Both the position numbers and the translations under genes were made by a program. 64,000 bases of DNA from Emydura subglobosa (Eukaryota > Chordata > Testudines > Chelidae): positions 5,402,198 to 5,466,197 of the forward strand of contig ML679960.1 of the NCBI GenBank assembly GCA_007922225.1. Direction: 5' to 3'. Position 1 is the stretch's first letter. Every line of letters starts with the position of its first letter. The notes beneath the pieces are model-generated. The model was given only the letters and a program-made list of their open reading frames with translations. It was not told the origin of the DNA and did no database searches. Below are positions 47,575-58,660 of the stretch, piece after piece.

Positions 47575-48040
47575 CACCACTATAGTAGTGGAGTGCTTCA
47601 CAAATGTTAATTAATCAATCTTAACAACACCCTGTAAAATGAGGGGCTATTCTCGTCATCTCTATTTCATAGATGGGGAACTGAGGTACAGAGAGATTAA
47701 TGTGAAAATTATCTAATTTTGAGTTCTCAATTTGAGATGTCTAGGACTTGTTTTTTCAGAGCACTTAGCATTATAGAGCACTTTATATGTTCAAAGCATA
47801 GCACTCATTGACTTTAGTTGCTCAGCATTTCTGGAAATCAGAACCCAGGGTCTCAGGTCAGCCACCTGAAAAAATGAGGAACACAATGACTGAGCACCTT
47901 TGGAAAGTTTGGTTAAATGATATGCCCATCATCACATAGGAACTCTGTGGCACAGGCAGGGACAGAATACAATCTCTAGGGCAGCAGTCTCTAGGGCAGG
48001 TTAACTCCCTTAACCATTCAACCATTTTTTCTCTGCCTGC
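47575..48040 (-). mobile_element. MIR/tRNA-SINE, minus strand, split by an insertion
   Basis: The right piece (about 47925-48040) has 'catcatcacataggaactct' and 'ccttaaccattcaacca', the inverted mid-part and tRNA head. The left piece (47575-47700) has 'ccctgtaaaatgagggg' and 'gatggggaactgaggta', the inverted 3' body. Between them, 47705-47925 is foreign. Confidence 0.65.
47705..47924. mobile_element. Small insertion inside the MIR-type SINE
   Basis: About 220 bases with 'ctaattttgagttctcaatt' and 'gaaatcagaacccagggtct'. Probably a nonautonomous DNA element; ends not fixed. Confidence 0.4.
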
Positions 48041-49920
48041 TATCCCCTACACACCTTCAAACTTCTGCATCAAATGAGACAGGGATCTTACAATCAGCCT
48101 CCTTCACTACACAACCCTGATTTATCCCCAGCGTCATGGTCCAGACGGTACACTGAATGAGGCAGGGGTCCTGTGGAAAAAATAATGTGATTGTGTAATT
48201 AAAGGGCATTTTGTAATGCATAGGCACAAAAGGGCTGAATTAATGTCATACATGCAACATTAATATTGGCATTTCCTAACTTCTGAGTGTTTGATTTTGC
48301 TACCATAATGATTTAAATGGGACTAGGATGTCACTCTTTTATCATACCATCTAATCACATATTAATTATAAAAACCAGTGCAAGCAGAGATTGTCAGTAA
48401 GTGAAATTCCTTTCATGTTTCCAATATGTGACTTTCACATGTTCCATATGAGATACAAATATATATATAAAATATATATATAAAAGATGTAATTGATTTA
48501 ATTAGTTCTTTAATTTCATACAATATTGTGAATTTCACTACTATCAATTTTTGAAACAATTAAAAAGATTCCCAAGAGTGCACAAATACATTAAAGCTGA
48601 TATGCCTATTGGATTCATCAATTTATTTTCCTGGGGTAGATCCGCAGCTGGTATAAATCACCATAGCTCCATTGAAGTCATAGAGTTACAAGCTTTTAAC
48701 CCAGCTGAGCAACTGATGCTTGCATGACTACTGAAATCACACAATCAATAGTGTCTTATATGAATTTAGTAAAAAAGAAATTAGCCATTTAATGAAACCA
48801 GTGATAATAATTCTGAGTTAAATTGCAGCATCTTAATTCTAAATATTCAAAAGCTATTTTATATTAGAAATGTTTATAGAATTGAGAAAAAGACCAAAAC
48901 AATGTTTAAGTGCAGATACCTGTTTAATAAAACTGACTACAGAATTACACAACACATCATAGATAACTATCAGTTCATCTGTGGTTCTGACATTTCCATG
49001 TCATGATGGTTTGCAGAGTTGCGGACCACCTGAACTAGGCCTGGAATTCAGTTCATGTGAGCTACATGAACACCTGAAGGACCTGTTTTTCAGAGGCTGA
49101 TAGTAAGCCATTCCTTTTCTTTTGAAGCCACCTGCTCCCTACATACAGGGAAGTTTGCCTATGACAGCTACTGCCCAGTGGAAAGCATGACCATGAATTC
49201 CAACAAAAATGGTACATTTCCCATACCCTTAGCTGTAGCCTTTGTGTACAGAGTGAACTAAAGATAAGCATTTATTAAACCAAGTTATAAAGACTTGCAA
49301 TAAGTTTGGACTGCCACAATATATATGTTCACAGTATTTTGGCACTTCTGCTTTTCAGGTCTGGCCAATGAAAAGGGGAAAAAGCATCCAAAACATATGG
49401 GGGGCAGGAGGGAAAGCCTATTATAGGATCAGGCAACACAAAGATAGTACCCTTTTCTGGGGAACAGCTAGACAGATAGAACATTGCAGCCTTCCTGCTG
49501 AGGCTTGGAGTAAACCACATGGCCTGCTTCTGTGCTAAGGAGCATGTCTGGTCACCCTCTCAAAGGTACTTACTATATGCATCGAGTACTGTATGATATA
49601 CTTTTAGTTCTCTCCACAAGGGAAATGAATAGGCTTCAGTGTCTTCAAAGGCTTTCTGTAAGTCTGCCCACTTACTGTTACAATCATCTTTTTGTTCATC
49701 TCCCCTTGTAGTTTCTTTTCTTGTCACTGCTGTTCTTTCCATATCCATTCCTCCTTTTTCCACTGCTCTGGTATAAACTTCCATTCTTATTGTCATTTTT
49801 CATCCCTTTTGTAAATCTTTCACCCATTGTCGCTTATTGTCTCTTCTTCAGACCATGGAAACTGTGGTTATCAGTGCCCCCATCTAGTCAGATGGATTGC
49901 TGATCATTTCTGTTGCTGTC
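48041..49920. other. Unassigned intergenic DNA
   Basis: An (AT)n-rich stretch at 48460-48486 and a palindromic fragment at 48640-48690 ('gctccattgaagtcat'). Otherwise AT-rich with no gene. Confidence 0.45.
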
Positions 49921-49921
49921 T

Positions 49922-50060
49922 TAGAATCATAGAAGATTAGGGTTGGAAGGGACCTCAGGAGGTCATCTAGTCCAACCCCCTGCTCAAAGCAGGACTAACC
50001 TCAGCTAAAGCATCCCAGCCAGGGCTTTGTCAAGCTGCACCTTAAAACTTAATAGCAGCT
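49922..50060 (-). mobile_element. CR1 LINE 3' end, minus strand
   Basis: Plus-strand 'agaatcatagaagattaggg', 'ttggaagggacctcaggagg', 'tcatctagtccaaccccctg' and 'agccagggctttgtcaagct' are the inverted 3' terminus of a CR1 element. Only about 140 bases were inserted or kept. It is less diverged than the CR1 copies at 0.2 and 56.2 kb. Confidence 0.9.
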
Positions 50061-50441
50061 TTGAGCAGTGATTGGTTCACATCTGTAAGGTCCCTAGCTA
50101 CCTTGGACTTCATGATCATCTGTGGTATTGCATCAGGATATAGTGTACTCTAGTTCTGGCACCAATTATCTGCCCTCTTATTTACCAGAAGTTGCTACTG
50201 GAAGACACACATTGGACTATTCTGAACAATCCTGTTTCTCTTTTGGGTTGAATAGGAGTCTTAAATCAGTTCTTTCAGTACTTACAGCTAGTGCTGAACT
50301 AGATGAGTCGCAGAAGGTTATCTGTTCTGAAGGGTTCATTCCCAATTTAGTGTATAACCCCTGTGCTCTGATCTGTAGTTCAGGCCTGTGCTGCAGCATT
50401 TCATGAATTTCCTTACATTTGTCTTCCTGCTTTGAATAAAT
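50061..50441. other. Unassigned flank of the RTE-like insertion
   Basis: No gene. Its last 14 bases (50428-50441, 'tgctttgaataaat') recur at 52374-52387 and may be the target-site duplication of the neighbouring LINE. Confidence 0.5.
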
Positions 50442-52289
50442 TTACTTACTTACTTACTGCCCGTGACGCCAGTGGCGCATAGGGCAGCAACATAGTCCTT
50501 CCACTTCTGCCGGTCGCGGGCCAGAGCGCCTATTGTTCCCCAGGTGTGGTGGTGGTCTTTTAATTCTTGTTCTACCGTTCGGCGCCAGGTTGTCTTTGGT
50601 CTTCCTCTCTTTCTCTTCCCGTCTGGTTTCCAGTGGAGTGCAATTTTGATAATGGATCCGTCCTCTCTTCGTAGCACATGACCTATCCATCGCCAGCGTC
50701 TTTTCATAATTATAGTGGCCATGTCTTCTTGTTTGCACTGAGACAGTAGATCTTCGTTGGAAATTTTATTTGGCCAAAATATCCTGATTATTCTTCTGAG
50801 ATTCTTGGTATGGAATGTGGACAGCTTAATAAGGTCCCGTTGTGTCATGCGCCAGCATTCTGCTCCGTAGAGAAGCACTGGGAAAACACAGCTGTTGTAT
50901 AGTTTCAGCTTGGTGCGCACGCTGTACTTCGAGGATTTCCAGATGTTGTTCATGCTGATGAAGGCATTCCATGCTTTACTCAGTCTATTCTGAATGTCTT
51001 GCTTACCTCTGCCATCTGGGGTGATGATGCTGCCCAAGTATACAAATCTGTCAGTAAAGGGAAGATCGTTGTTATTGATCTTGATGGGGGTTTGTGTTGT
51101 GGTGTTCAGGATCATGACTTCTGACTTCTTCTGGCTTATCTTAAGGCCAACTTGTGAGCTGTACTGGTTTAATTTGTCTGTTTTGTCTTGCATATGCCGA
51201 TGAGTGTGAGAAAGAAGTGCCAAGTCATTGGCAAAATCCAGATCTTCAAGTGTGGAGAAGAGCGTCCATCTGATGCCGGTATGCCCCTCCTCAGTCGTGC
51301 GTCGCATCACCCAGTCAATGACAAGATTGAAGAGCAGTGGCGACATTACGCAGCCTTGACGAACTCCGGTCTTAACTTCAAACCATATGTCGCTTCCTCC
51401 GACACAGCAGCTGTAGTTTTTGTAGAAGCTCCTGATGAGCTCCACCATGTGATGCGGTATTCCACAGGCCCTCAGAATCTGCCATAATCTGTCTCTGTCT
51501 ACACTATCGAAGGCCTTTTCAAAGTCTACAAAGTTCACGTGGAGTTGTCGTTGCCATTCTGCACTCTGTTCTATGATGTTACGCAGAGCAAAAATCTGTT
51601 CTGTACAACTCCTGCCTTTTCTGAAACCTGCCTGCTCCTTTCTCAGCGTTTCATTAACTGCTGTTGATAATCTACCTATGATGACTTTGGCGAGGATCTT
51701 GCTGGGTATTGACAGAAGGGTGATTCCACGCCAGTTGTTGCAGTCACTGAGTGTGCCCTTCTTTGGGATCTTGATGATCACCCCTTTGGTCCAATCCTCC
51801 GGTACGCAGGCTTCTGTCCAAACTGTTCTGAAAAGTGGTTCCAGTATTCCAGCTGCTGTCTCTGGGTCTGTTTTGAAAAGTTCTGCATTCAAGTTGTCCT
51901 TTCCTGCGGCTTTGTTGTTCTTCAGTTTCTTGATTGCTGATATAATTTCATCTTTGGTAGGTGGATCGATGTTGATATCTAAATCTGTCTCCCTTCCTGA
52001 TATGTTAGCACCTTCTTCCGATGATTCTCTGTTGAGTATTTCTTTGAAGTGTTCAGCCCAGCGTGCGTCTTGTTCCGCTTGTGTTGTGAGGAGTTTTCCT
52101 TGCTTGTCCTTGATGGGTGGGCTGACTGTGGAGTGGTACTTGCCGCACACTTGCTTAGTAATTCTGTACAATTGTCCTTGTTCTCCTCGAGCTGCAGCAC
52201 TTTCTGCCTCTTTTGCGAGGTCGTCGACAAAAGCACGGTGGTCAGCGCGCACCATTCTCTTTACTGTCTTACTGTCTTATTGGCCTCAC
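50442..52289 (-). mobile_element. RTE-like LINE, 5' truncated
   Basis: A minus-strand non-LTR retrotransposon fragment containing one long ORF and ending in a tetranucleotide tail (plus 50442-50458, four TTAC-type units). There is essentially no 3' untranslated region: the stop codon is made by the tail itself, which fits RTE-type LINEs with their very short 3' ends. The endonuclease that should precede the reverse transcriptase is missing. The clean frame, among elements full of stops, makes this probably the youngest insertion in the window. Confidence 0.75.
50450..52255 (-). CDS. RTE-like reverse transcriptase (601 aa, active site altered)
   Basis: Copies LINE RNA into DNA at the target site. 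The frame has no internal stop. Blocks by residue: KKLKNNKAAGKD (109-120), QAGFRKGRSCTEQIFALR (208-225), motif A VDFEKAFDSVDR with Asp244 (243-254), GVRQGCVMSPLLFNL (297-311), motif C FAND (341-344), GLKISQKKSEVM (370-381), VYLGSIITPDGR (405-416), a thumb with LLYGAECWRMTQ (461-472), and a C-terminal WRWIGHVLRRED and GKRKRGRPKTTWRR. The catalytic FADD has become FAND: the first Asp codon GAT reads AAT, a G-to-A change following C, which looks like CpG decay. The enzyme is therefore probably inactive. Typical RTE proteins are about 1000 residues with an N-terminal endonuclease; here the first methionine is simply where the truncated copy begins. The clade is inferred from motif wording and the short 3' end. 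Confidence 0.8.
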   Translation of the reverse strand: MVRADHRAFVDDLAKEAESAAARGEQGQLYRITKQVCGKYHSTVSPPIKDKQGKLLTTQAEQDARWAEHFKEILNRESSEEGANISGRETDLDINIDPPTKDEIISAIKKLKNNKAAGKDNLNAELFKTDPETAAGILEPLFRTVWTEACVPEDWTKGVIIKIPKKGTLSDCNNWRGITLLSIPSKILAKVIIGRLSTAVNETLRKEQAGFRKGRSCTEQIFALRNIIEQSAEWQRQLHVNFVDFEKAFDSVDRDRLWQILRACGIPHHMVELIRSFYKNYSCCVGGSDIWFEVKTGVRQGCVMSPLLFNLVIDWVMRRTTEEGHTGIRWTLFSTLEDLDFANDLALLSHTHRHMQDKTDKLNQYSSQVGLKISQKKSEVMILNTTTQTPIKINNNDLPFTDRFVYLGSIITPDGRGKQDIQNRLSKAWNAFISMNNIWKSSKYSVRTKLKLYNSCVFPVLLYGAECWRMTQRDLIKLSTFHTKNLRRIIRIFWPNKISNEDLLSQCKQEDMATIIMKRRWRWIGHVLRREDGSIIKIALHWKPDGKRKRGRPKTTWRRTVEQELKDHHHTWGTIGALARDRQKWKDYVAALCATGVTGSK

Positions 52290-52427
52290 TGTGAAACAAG
52301 GGTAATTATAATGGAATTTAACCTCTTGCATTTATTCAAAGCAAGGTGGTGGTCTCCCAATGGACCACCACCTTGCTTTGAATAAATGCAAGAGGTTAAA
52401 TTCCATTATAATTACCCTTGTTTCACA
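52290..52427. repeat. Perfect inverted repeat, 65-bp arms, 8-bp loop
   Basis: 52290-52354 is the exact reverse complement of 52363-52427, with an 8-base spacer (52355-52362). Beyond the arms, 52281-52289 and the mirror bases still match at about half their positions. It abuts the 5' end of the RTE-like LINE. The right arm contains the 14 bases that also flank the LINE's 3' tail, so the left arm may be an inverted copy of host flank made during insertion. A separate foldback element is the alternative. Confidence 0.95.
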
Positions 52428-55400
52428 CCATGGCCATTTGTATAATTTCCAAATATTTTTTCTCATATCAATATTACAGAGTCATGTCCTTCCCACCCAT
52501 TCCTTAGATAGGAGTGCTCTATTAGGTTTATATAAAGAATCCATCTGAAATCGGCTCCTTTAATGCATGTACATATGTACTAGCATGGCAGCAGAACAGT
52601 AATCTAATAGGTTATCTATGAGAAGAGGACTAAAAATGGAGGTATTTTAGTGTAATTCTCCACGCAATAATCCAGTGATTGAAATTATTTTAAAGTATGG
52701 TTGCACCTCAGCAAAGCTGTGTGATCAATGGCAGGGTAGCCTGAGTGTTTGAAAAACTTTGAGAATGGATATTGGAAATTAAAGGCCCTATTCATCTGAG
52801 ATTTGACTTTTATGTTGTTGGGTCATGTAGACTCTGCAGAATTTTGATTGTCAGAAGGACTGACAGAATCCTAATTTGGGACACAAAAAAAACCCCTCTC
52901 CCACTACCACAAATTTCTCCTATATTTACTGACCCCCCACTGAGGTGCTGCAGAATATGAAAGTGCGCTGTGGAAATATAATCACATGGCCAATGGGTTG
53001 AGGTCTATGTTGGCTCCAAGAGAATAGCAATTATGAGGGTAAGGGGCTGAGTGATCAGGAAGTGACTGATAATAAGCACTATATACTGGATTACGTCGTA
53101 TCACTAATTCACAGCTGACTCAATGTGCTATGACAACTCCTGTGTAGTCATATTTCCTGTTTGCTGAGTAAAATGCTTCCATACTTGCATTGCCATTGAT
53201 TGGCTACAGTGGAAAACTCCTAATTACTTTAGACATCACTTAGCATATGCATGATGAGATGTTTGGTCACCGCTAAGCACCCTCAGTAGAAGCCCTTTAG
53301 TGCTGAAAAGAAACACTGTTGTATAGAATTATATCCCTTGAGATGGAAATATATTTGCTCCGTGTGTATTTAGTATTAGAGTCCCCTTTCTTAATGGCCT
53401 TTCACATATCTGCTAAAGCTGTGAGGATGCCTCAATTCATCTTTATTTTAACCCTCTATTCTCAAAGCATCTTAGTGTTGCTAGTAACCCTCTTTCTAGA
53501 ACTTAATGCTGATTGTTTTTCAATCTGCCATCACCATTGTAAAGATGAGGTAGTATCTGTAGCAACCTCAATTAGAGGTGCATTAACTGCATACCTAATA
53601 AACAGCTTTGATTACTCCCCAAGAGGAGTTTTTGACTTTGTTGAAGCACGAATCATGTTCCATGAAAAATGACAATTACTGTACTGAACTTTTATTCCAT
53701 GTAAGTTCTCTCAGTGGGATGCAGTCATAGAGTATGGATAAAAAGCTTTTGCATTCCGGATGTTTTTCCTGCTGGCTACCTTGGCTTAGTAAAAAGAGTA
53801 AATCCATAACTTTATATGGATTTCTGTAGTGCCAAAATTCATGAGGAATTTTTTATAAGCAGAGACCTAAAATGAATGCTCTTACTACTTTTCTTAAAAC
53901 CTCTGCTATTGACAACTGATTTTGGAAGATTTCAGAATAAAGGTGATATATACAAAATAGAGTTTGCTTATAACTTTGGATTTGTGAAAGCTTTTTCATT
54001 ATTTTCCTATAAGCCTCCAATATTTCCTGCTTGATGTAGCAAGAGTAGCAATTTAAACTTGTTATACTGTAGCTTTAAACATTAACCGTTATTTTATTTT
54101 AAAATGGAATCACTTCACTTGGTATTAAGTATAATGGAACAATTACAGCTGGGATTCCAAAATAAGATTAAGATGACATTTTTAATGGTTTTGTAACACA
54201 GCATGCAGTTTTGAATGAATGCTTCTTAGATTGAATTTAACTCCATTAACCCCTAACAAGATATATGCTTTTGCTTGCATTCATTCTCTTTTCTGTCATT
54301 GTCAAATGCTTAGTGTTGATCTTCAAAGTGCTGGTGTAAACCATGGCTTAACATTTAATATGATGCTAAACCATTTTAATTAGCATGAGCACAAGAGTCT
54401 GGTGTCCTCGAAAACAAAGTCAGTGTGTGCAGACTCTGCAAAACCAAGCTGTAACTTGAGTTGACTTCGTAGGAAAATAAGATCAAGAAAGAAAGGGAGA
54501 AAATGTAATATTATAATTCCAGATGAAGTGACTGTGCCACTTTTTTATTATTGTTTGCTTCCTGCATACCTTTGTTTCCTCTTGTCTTTTAATGTGATAT
54601 TGGATTCAGGATTAAATTGTGCCTTAAGGCTCAGTGCTGCAAGATGCTGAGCTCTCTGGCCTATGTACATATTTAACTTTATGCATTCGAGTAGTCCTAT
54701 TGAATTCAGTGTCTCTTCAGGTCTCCTTGAGTGCCTGGTATTGAGCAGTTGCTGGGTGTGGGTCAGAGTGCTCAGCACCTTGCAGAAGTGAGCTCCAAAG
54801 ACACTGTCCCCAAAGACAATGAAATGGCTCAGTTTCCCAGAACTCCCTAGAACTACACAGACTAGCTGGAATCCTAGCCTAACTGATGTCGATGGGAGTT
54901 TTGTCACTGATATCAGTGGGGCCTGGATTTCATCTAGTCAGCATACATACTGTGTCACCTTCTTGGAAGGTGCAGCATGCACACATTCCATGGCTGATCA
55001 GATCCATTAGTCAATGCAAGGGCCTAGGGAATGACCTTACAACTTCAGTACTGTTTCCATTGTCTAACTCCCCACACACAAGCCTTGATTTCATATGAAT
55101 CTAAGAACTGGGACCATGCTGAGTTGAAAGTAGAGAGGGATACTTTCACCTTTTTTCCCCTCTACTTATGCCGACACAGAGGGGAACAGTATGATCTATC
55201 CCATACACTGTTCCTTCGTCTTGCAACATACCAGTAAATGAATGACCCAACATGTTTAATTTAGGAAAAGCTGATTGTTCTCATTACTCTCATCTTCATT
55301 TGCAGGCACATATTTTTGTCTGAGGAAGAATAATCTTGTGATTCACATAAGTCTTTCAATATTTCTATTCCTGTTTCTACAGGGGGGAAAAAAACCAAAC

Positions 55401-56244
55401 CAACTCCAAAACATAAATGATAGAAAAAGCAGGAAGATACATGGTAGGCTTCCAGCATCAATGGACATTGGAGTTAAATATTCTGTATGTGCAGACAAAG
55501 TATTCGGGTGAGAAAGTGTCTGTCCCCTCAGCCCTGTTCACTACAGTTTTTGAAGACTTAGTTTTCAAGGGCACAAGAATGTCATGTTATCCTTGGTAGT
55601 GAATTTTACTGAGTGAGTTTCTTTTTCTCTTTCCCAAAATAAATCCACATACACAATCCCCTATGACTAAAAAAAAAAAAAAAATCTAGGATGCTATATT
55701 GTAGTATCACATAATATTAGTTACCAATAATTTACCTTGCTTGTATGTAGTCACATATTGCTAATCTGAATAACAGAAGCTGATATATTGCCCAAAGATT
55801 AAAAAATAACTTTATAATTCTTCAGTCTTTGTTTATTATACCCGTTCTGTTCCAAATGCAACTTCTTTTTTTTAAACACAAGTAATTTTGAGAGGAAATG
55901 TACAATTAAGCAAACAAAAAGAAAAGATACTACAGGTATTGTGCAGTGTAATTAAAAGAAAAATATAAGCATTTATAAGCCAAGATTACCAAAGCAGCAG
56001 GACTGGCTACCAATAAACAATTACCTCTCACAGAGTAAATAGTGCTCCAAGATAAAATCTAGAAGACAAACATATTCCATCCCATGATCTAATAATGCAT
56101 ATAATTAAGGACCAGGAATAATTCAAGAACCAATCCTGAATTACACAACAAACTAGTCATTCATAGGATTTTATATTACCAGAGGTGACTGAAAATTTGC
56201 AGTTGTTTCGATAATAGTCAATATTCAAATGGGGAAAAAAAGCC
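52428..56244. other. Unassigned intergenic DNA
   Basis: No supported gene in 3.8 kb. Palindromic repeat fragments at about 54655-54715 ('gagtagtcctattgaattca') and 54770-54930. A poly-A run at 55670-55684. Frames of 60-119 codons are present on both strands but lack domains or splice context. Confidence 0.45.
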
Positions 56245-57135
56245 CTCTGGCTGAGTTACTGAAGCCCTTAAACCTTGATTTAAAGACTTCAATTTACAGA
56301 GAATCCACCATTTAACCTAGTTCAAATTAGCAAGTGATCCATGACACATGTTTCAGAAAAAGGTGAAACCCCCCCAGAATTTTGCCAATCTGACCTTGGG
56401 GAAAAATCCTTTCCAACCCCAGATAAGGCCATCAGTTAGACCCTGAGCATGTAGGCAAGTCTTATGAGCCAGACACCTGAGAATGAGTTACTATGGAGAA
56501 TTCTGAGCCCTCCCCTTCTAGTGTCCTCTAACCAGCCATCGGAGATATTTACTAATAGCAGTTGTGAATGGACCATATGTCATTGTAGACAAACTTATCA
56601 AGCTCAGTCTTAAAACAAGTTAGATTTTTTGCGCCCACTGTTCCCCACCCCACAAGGCCCCAGGAAGGCTCTTCTAGAACTCCACTCTACTGATGCTTAG
56701 AAAACTTTGTCTAATTTCAAGCCTAAACTTCATAGCTAGTTTATATCCATTTGTTCTTGTGCTAAGAACTGGCCTTTAGCTTAAATAATTCCTCTCCACC
56801 TCTAGTGTTTATCCCTCTTATGTATTATAGAGCAACTGTATTATCCCTCAGCCTTCATTGTGTTAGGCTAACAAGACAAGCACCTTAAATCTCATCTCAT
56901 AAGGTGGGTTCTCCTTTTTTCTGGTCATCCTAGTAACTCTTCTCTGCACCTGTTCCAATATGAACTATCTTTCTTAATGATGAGACCAGAATTGCACACA
57001 GTATTCCAGATTAGATCTCACCAGGGCCTTATACAATGGTAATAACACTTCCCTATCTCTACTGGAAATACCTCACCTGAGGCACCCTAGGATTGCATTA
57101 GTGTCCTGTACCCAATAAGCTCTTGATAGTGTAGA
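56245..57135 (-). mobile_element. CR1 LINE fragment, minus strand
   Basis: Plus-strand landmarks in order: 'ttgatttaaagacttcaat', 'gagaatccaccatttaacct', 'ccagataaggccatcagtta', 'gtctaatttcaagcctaaac', 'ttatatccatttgttcttgt', 'tctcatctcataaggtgg', 'gcacacagtattccagatta' and 'ctctactggaaatacctcac'. This is the inverted 3' part of a CR1 of a subfamily different from the one at 195-1200. It is decayed, with no usable frame. Confidence 0.85.
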
Positions 57136-57639
57136 TGAGGCCTTAGCTAGGACACAGTAGCTAAGGCCAAACTAAATGTAACTTTTTTCCCCTAATCTTT
57201 ACAAAGGCGAAGAGGCTATTACTCATTATTCAGCTGGGTGAATAACTGATTTCAGTTTAGTGGCAGGTCCAAATAAGTCAGGGAAGAGTCAGTTTAGGCT
57301 GAATAAAGCCTGAATATTTCTTGGAATTTTCAGTGAATCAAAAACATCTGTTGCAGAATGGGGATATGAACCTGAGACTTCCCCATTCTATGTGAATGCA
57401 CTTACTACTGGACTAAACATTATCCAGAGGTGGCAGCAGCAGCAACACCACCTTTTCCTCCTCCAGTCACTTTGTGAATGGCTGAAGCTATTTGTGTCAA
57501 ATTTGAAACTAGTTCTGGGTAAACCAGACTGCAATTTTTATAGAATAAATTATTAAAAAAATTTAACCTGCACTGTCCCAGTTGTACTGTATTCCCTTAC
57601 CTTTGGTATGTCACTGTAAGCTGGCGAATCCACTCAGAA
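57136..57639. other. Mostly unassigned DNA with a SINE fragment
   Basis: At about 57350-57430 an inverted tRNA-SINE piece is seen ('gggatatgaacctgagactt', then 'cttactactggactaaac', the inverted B and A box regions). Nothing else is recognised. Confidence 0.45.
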
Positions 57640-57699
57640 GGGGTGGCACAGCCCTTCCTCGGGCCCAGGCTCCGAGGAAGGCACCAGTGCTTTGCTCCA

Positions 57700-57865
57700 A
57701 GGGGAAAGTTAGCGGGTTGCAAAGAGCCTTTAGCCCCCGGCCACCAGGTGGGGCAGAGCTGGCAAGAAGTCTGTAGCCCCAGCCCCCAGGTGGCGCAGGG
57801 CTGGCAAGTAGCCTGTAGTCCCCAGCCCTCAAGCGGAGCGGAGTTCACAAAGAGTCTGTAACACA
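57700..57865 (-). repeat. Short imperfect tandem repeats of copy C
   Basis: About three units of roughly 50 bases, each with 'ggggctacaga' or a close variant followed by 'cttgccagc' and 'ctg..ccacctgg' (minus strand). Confidence 0.6.
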
Positions 57866-57921
57866 ATGCTTGGTATTCTTTATGGTGGCAGGCCCAGAGG
57901 AGACAAGCACTCCTGGGGTGG

Positions 57922-58119
57922 CTAGGGAAGAGGGGAGGGGAATGCAGACCCACCCGACTCCACTGTGTCCCAGCCCAGGGCCCTATCAGTGGCAAGGGGT
58001 TCTGCCACTGGGCCAGTGGGTCTCTAGCTGCAACATGCTGACACTGGTGTGATCACAATCTCAGCCAAACTATAGTCGGTTGCCCCTGGGCTACTTCCTC
58101 CTACCCTGAACCCAGGTAC
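57922..58119 (-). other. Putative intron of copy C (198 nt)
   Basis: The donor CCAG/GTACCTGGG and the acceptor 'ctcttccctag/ccacccc' (minus strand) occupy the same positions as in copies A and B. Confidence 0.4.
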
Positions 58120-58519
58120 CTGGAGCCAGGGGTCTTCCTTAGATTCCCTGGGGTAGATGGCCAGCGGGAGTTCCACAAGTCCCTTGCCGGCGGCCAGGAG
58201 CAGGTCCGGGAACTTTTCAGGGTCATCAACAGATGACAGCTTCCCCAGGTCACAGGGTCCCGGTGGGTCCTCTGGCACAGAGGGCTCAGGCAGCTCCGGC
58301 AGGTCTTAGGCAACAGGCAGCTCCTTTAGGTCGTGGCTGGCCCGGGCAGTCAGCAGCATCTGGTAGCCCTTCCCAATCACTAGGGCCTGGTAGCCCTGGC
58401 AGGCCCTTGAGGCTCCGGTCAGCGGAGGTCTTGCGTTGCACAGCCACGGGGCCTGGGTCAGCCCAGACCGCAGCCTCAGGGAAGGCACGTCCTTCTCTGG
58501 CAGCAGCTTTCCCCTGACT
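58120..58519 (-). CDS. Acidic open frame of copy C (putative first exon)
   Basis: Begins SVRGKLLPEKDV at the predicted start (compare SVRRRRPREKDA in copy A and SVSPRLLPETDV in copy B). It is interrupted by one TAA after LKELPVA, then reads DLPELPEPSVPEDP, DLGKLSSVDDPEKFPDLL and LPLAIYPRESKEDP before the donor. The PDLL and YP segments align with copy A. No in-frame ATG near the start. Unknown function, probably not translated from this copy. Confidence 0.36.
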
Positions 58520-58660
58520 GAGCCACTAGGCCGGCCTTTTCTACTTTCCCTTCCTCTCTTGGCCCTCCCCATCTGTTCCCGGGGTCTGTGGCCTGCAGTG
58601 TCCTGATTGGTCCAGCAGAGGCGTTGGGGCCCTTCCGTGGGCCTGGGCTCCAAGGAAGGT

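Larger units (their letters stand above)
57640..58660 (-). mobile_element. GC-rich promoter-bearing element, copy C
   Basis: Third member of the GC-rich family, minus strand. In order: a head 'ccttccttggagcccagg', an ATTGG/CCAAT site (about 58602-58611), a degraded TATA (TAGAAAA near 58541), an initiator-like CTCAGT (about 58519), the acidic frame, an AG/GTAC donor (58119), a 'cttccctag' acceptor (AG at 57922-57923), short repeats with 'ggggctggggctacaga', and a tail 'ccttcctcggagcctggg' followed by 'cccgaggaaggg'. Head and tail again share sequence. More diverged than copies A and B. Confidence 0.7.

Noticed and set aside
51573..52385. 270-codon plus-strand open frame
   Set aside because: Antisense shadow of the RTE-like reverse transcriptase, continuing into the palindrome.
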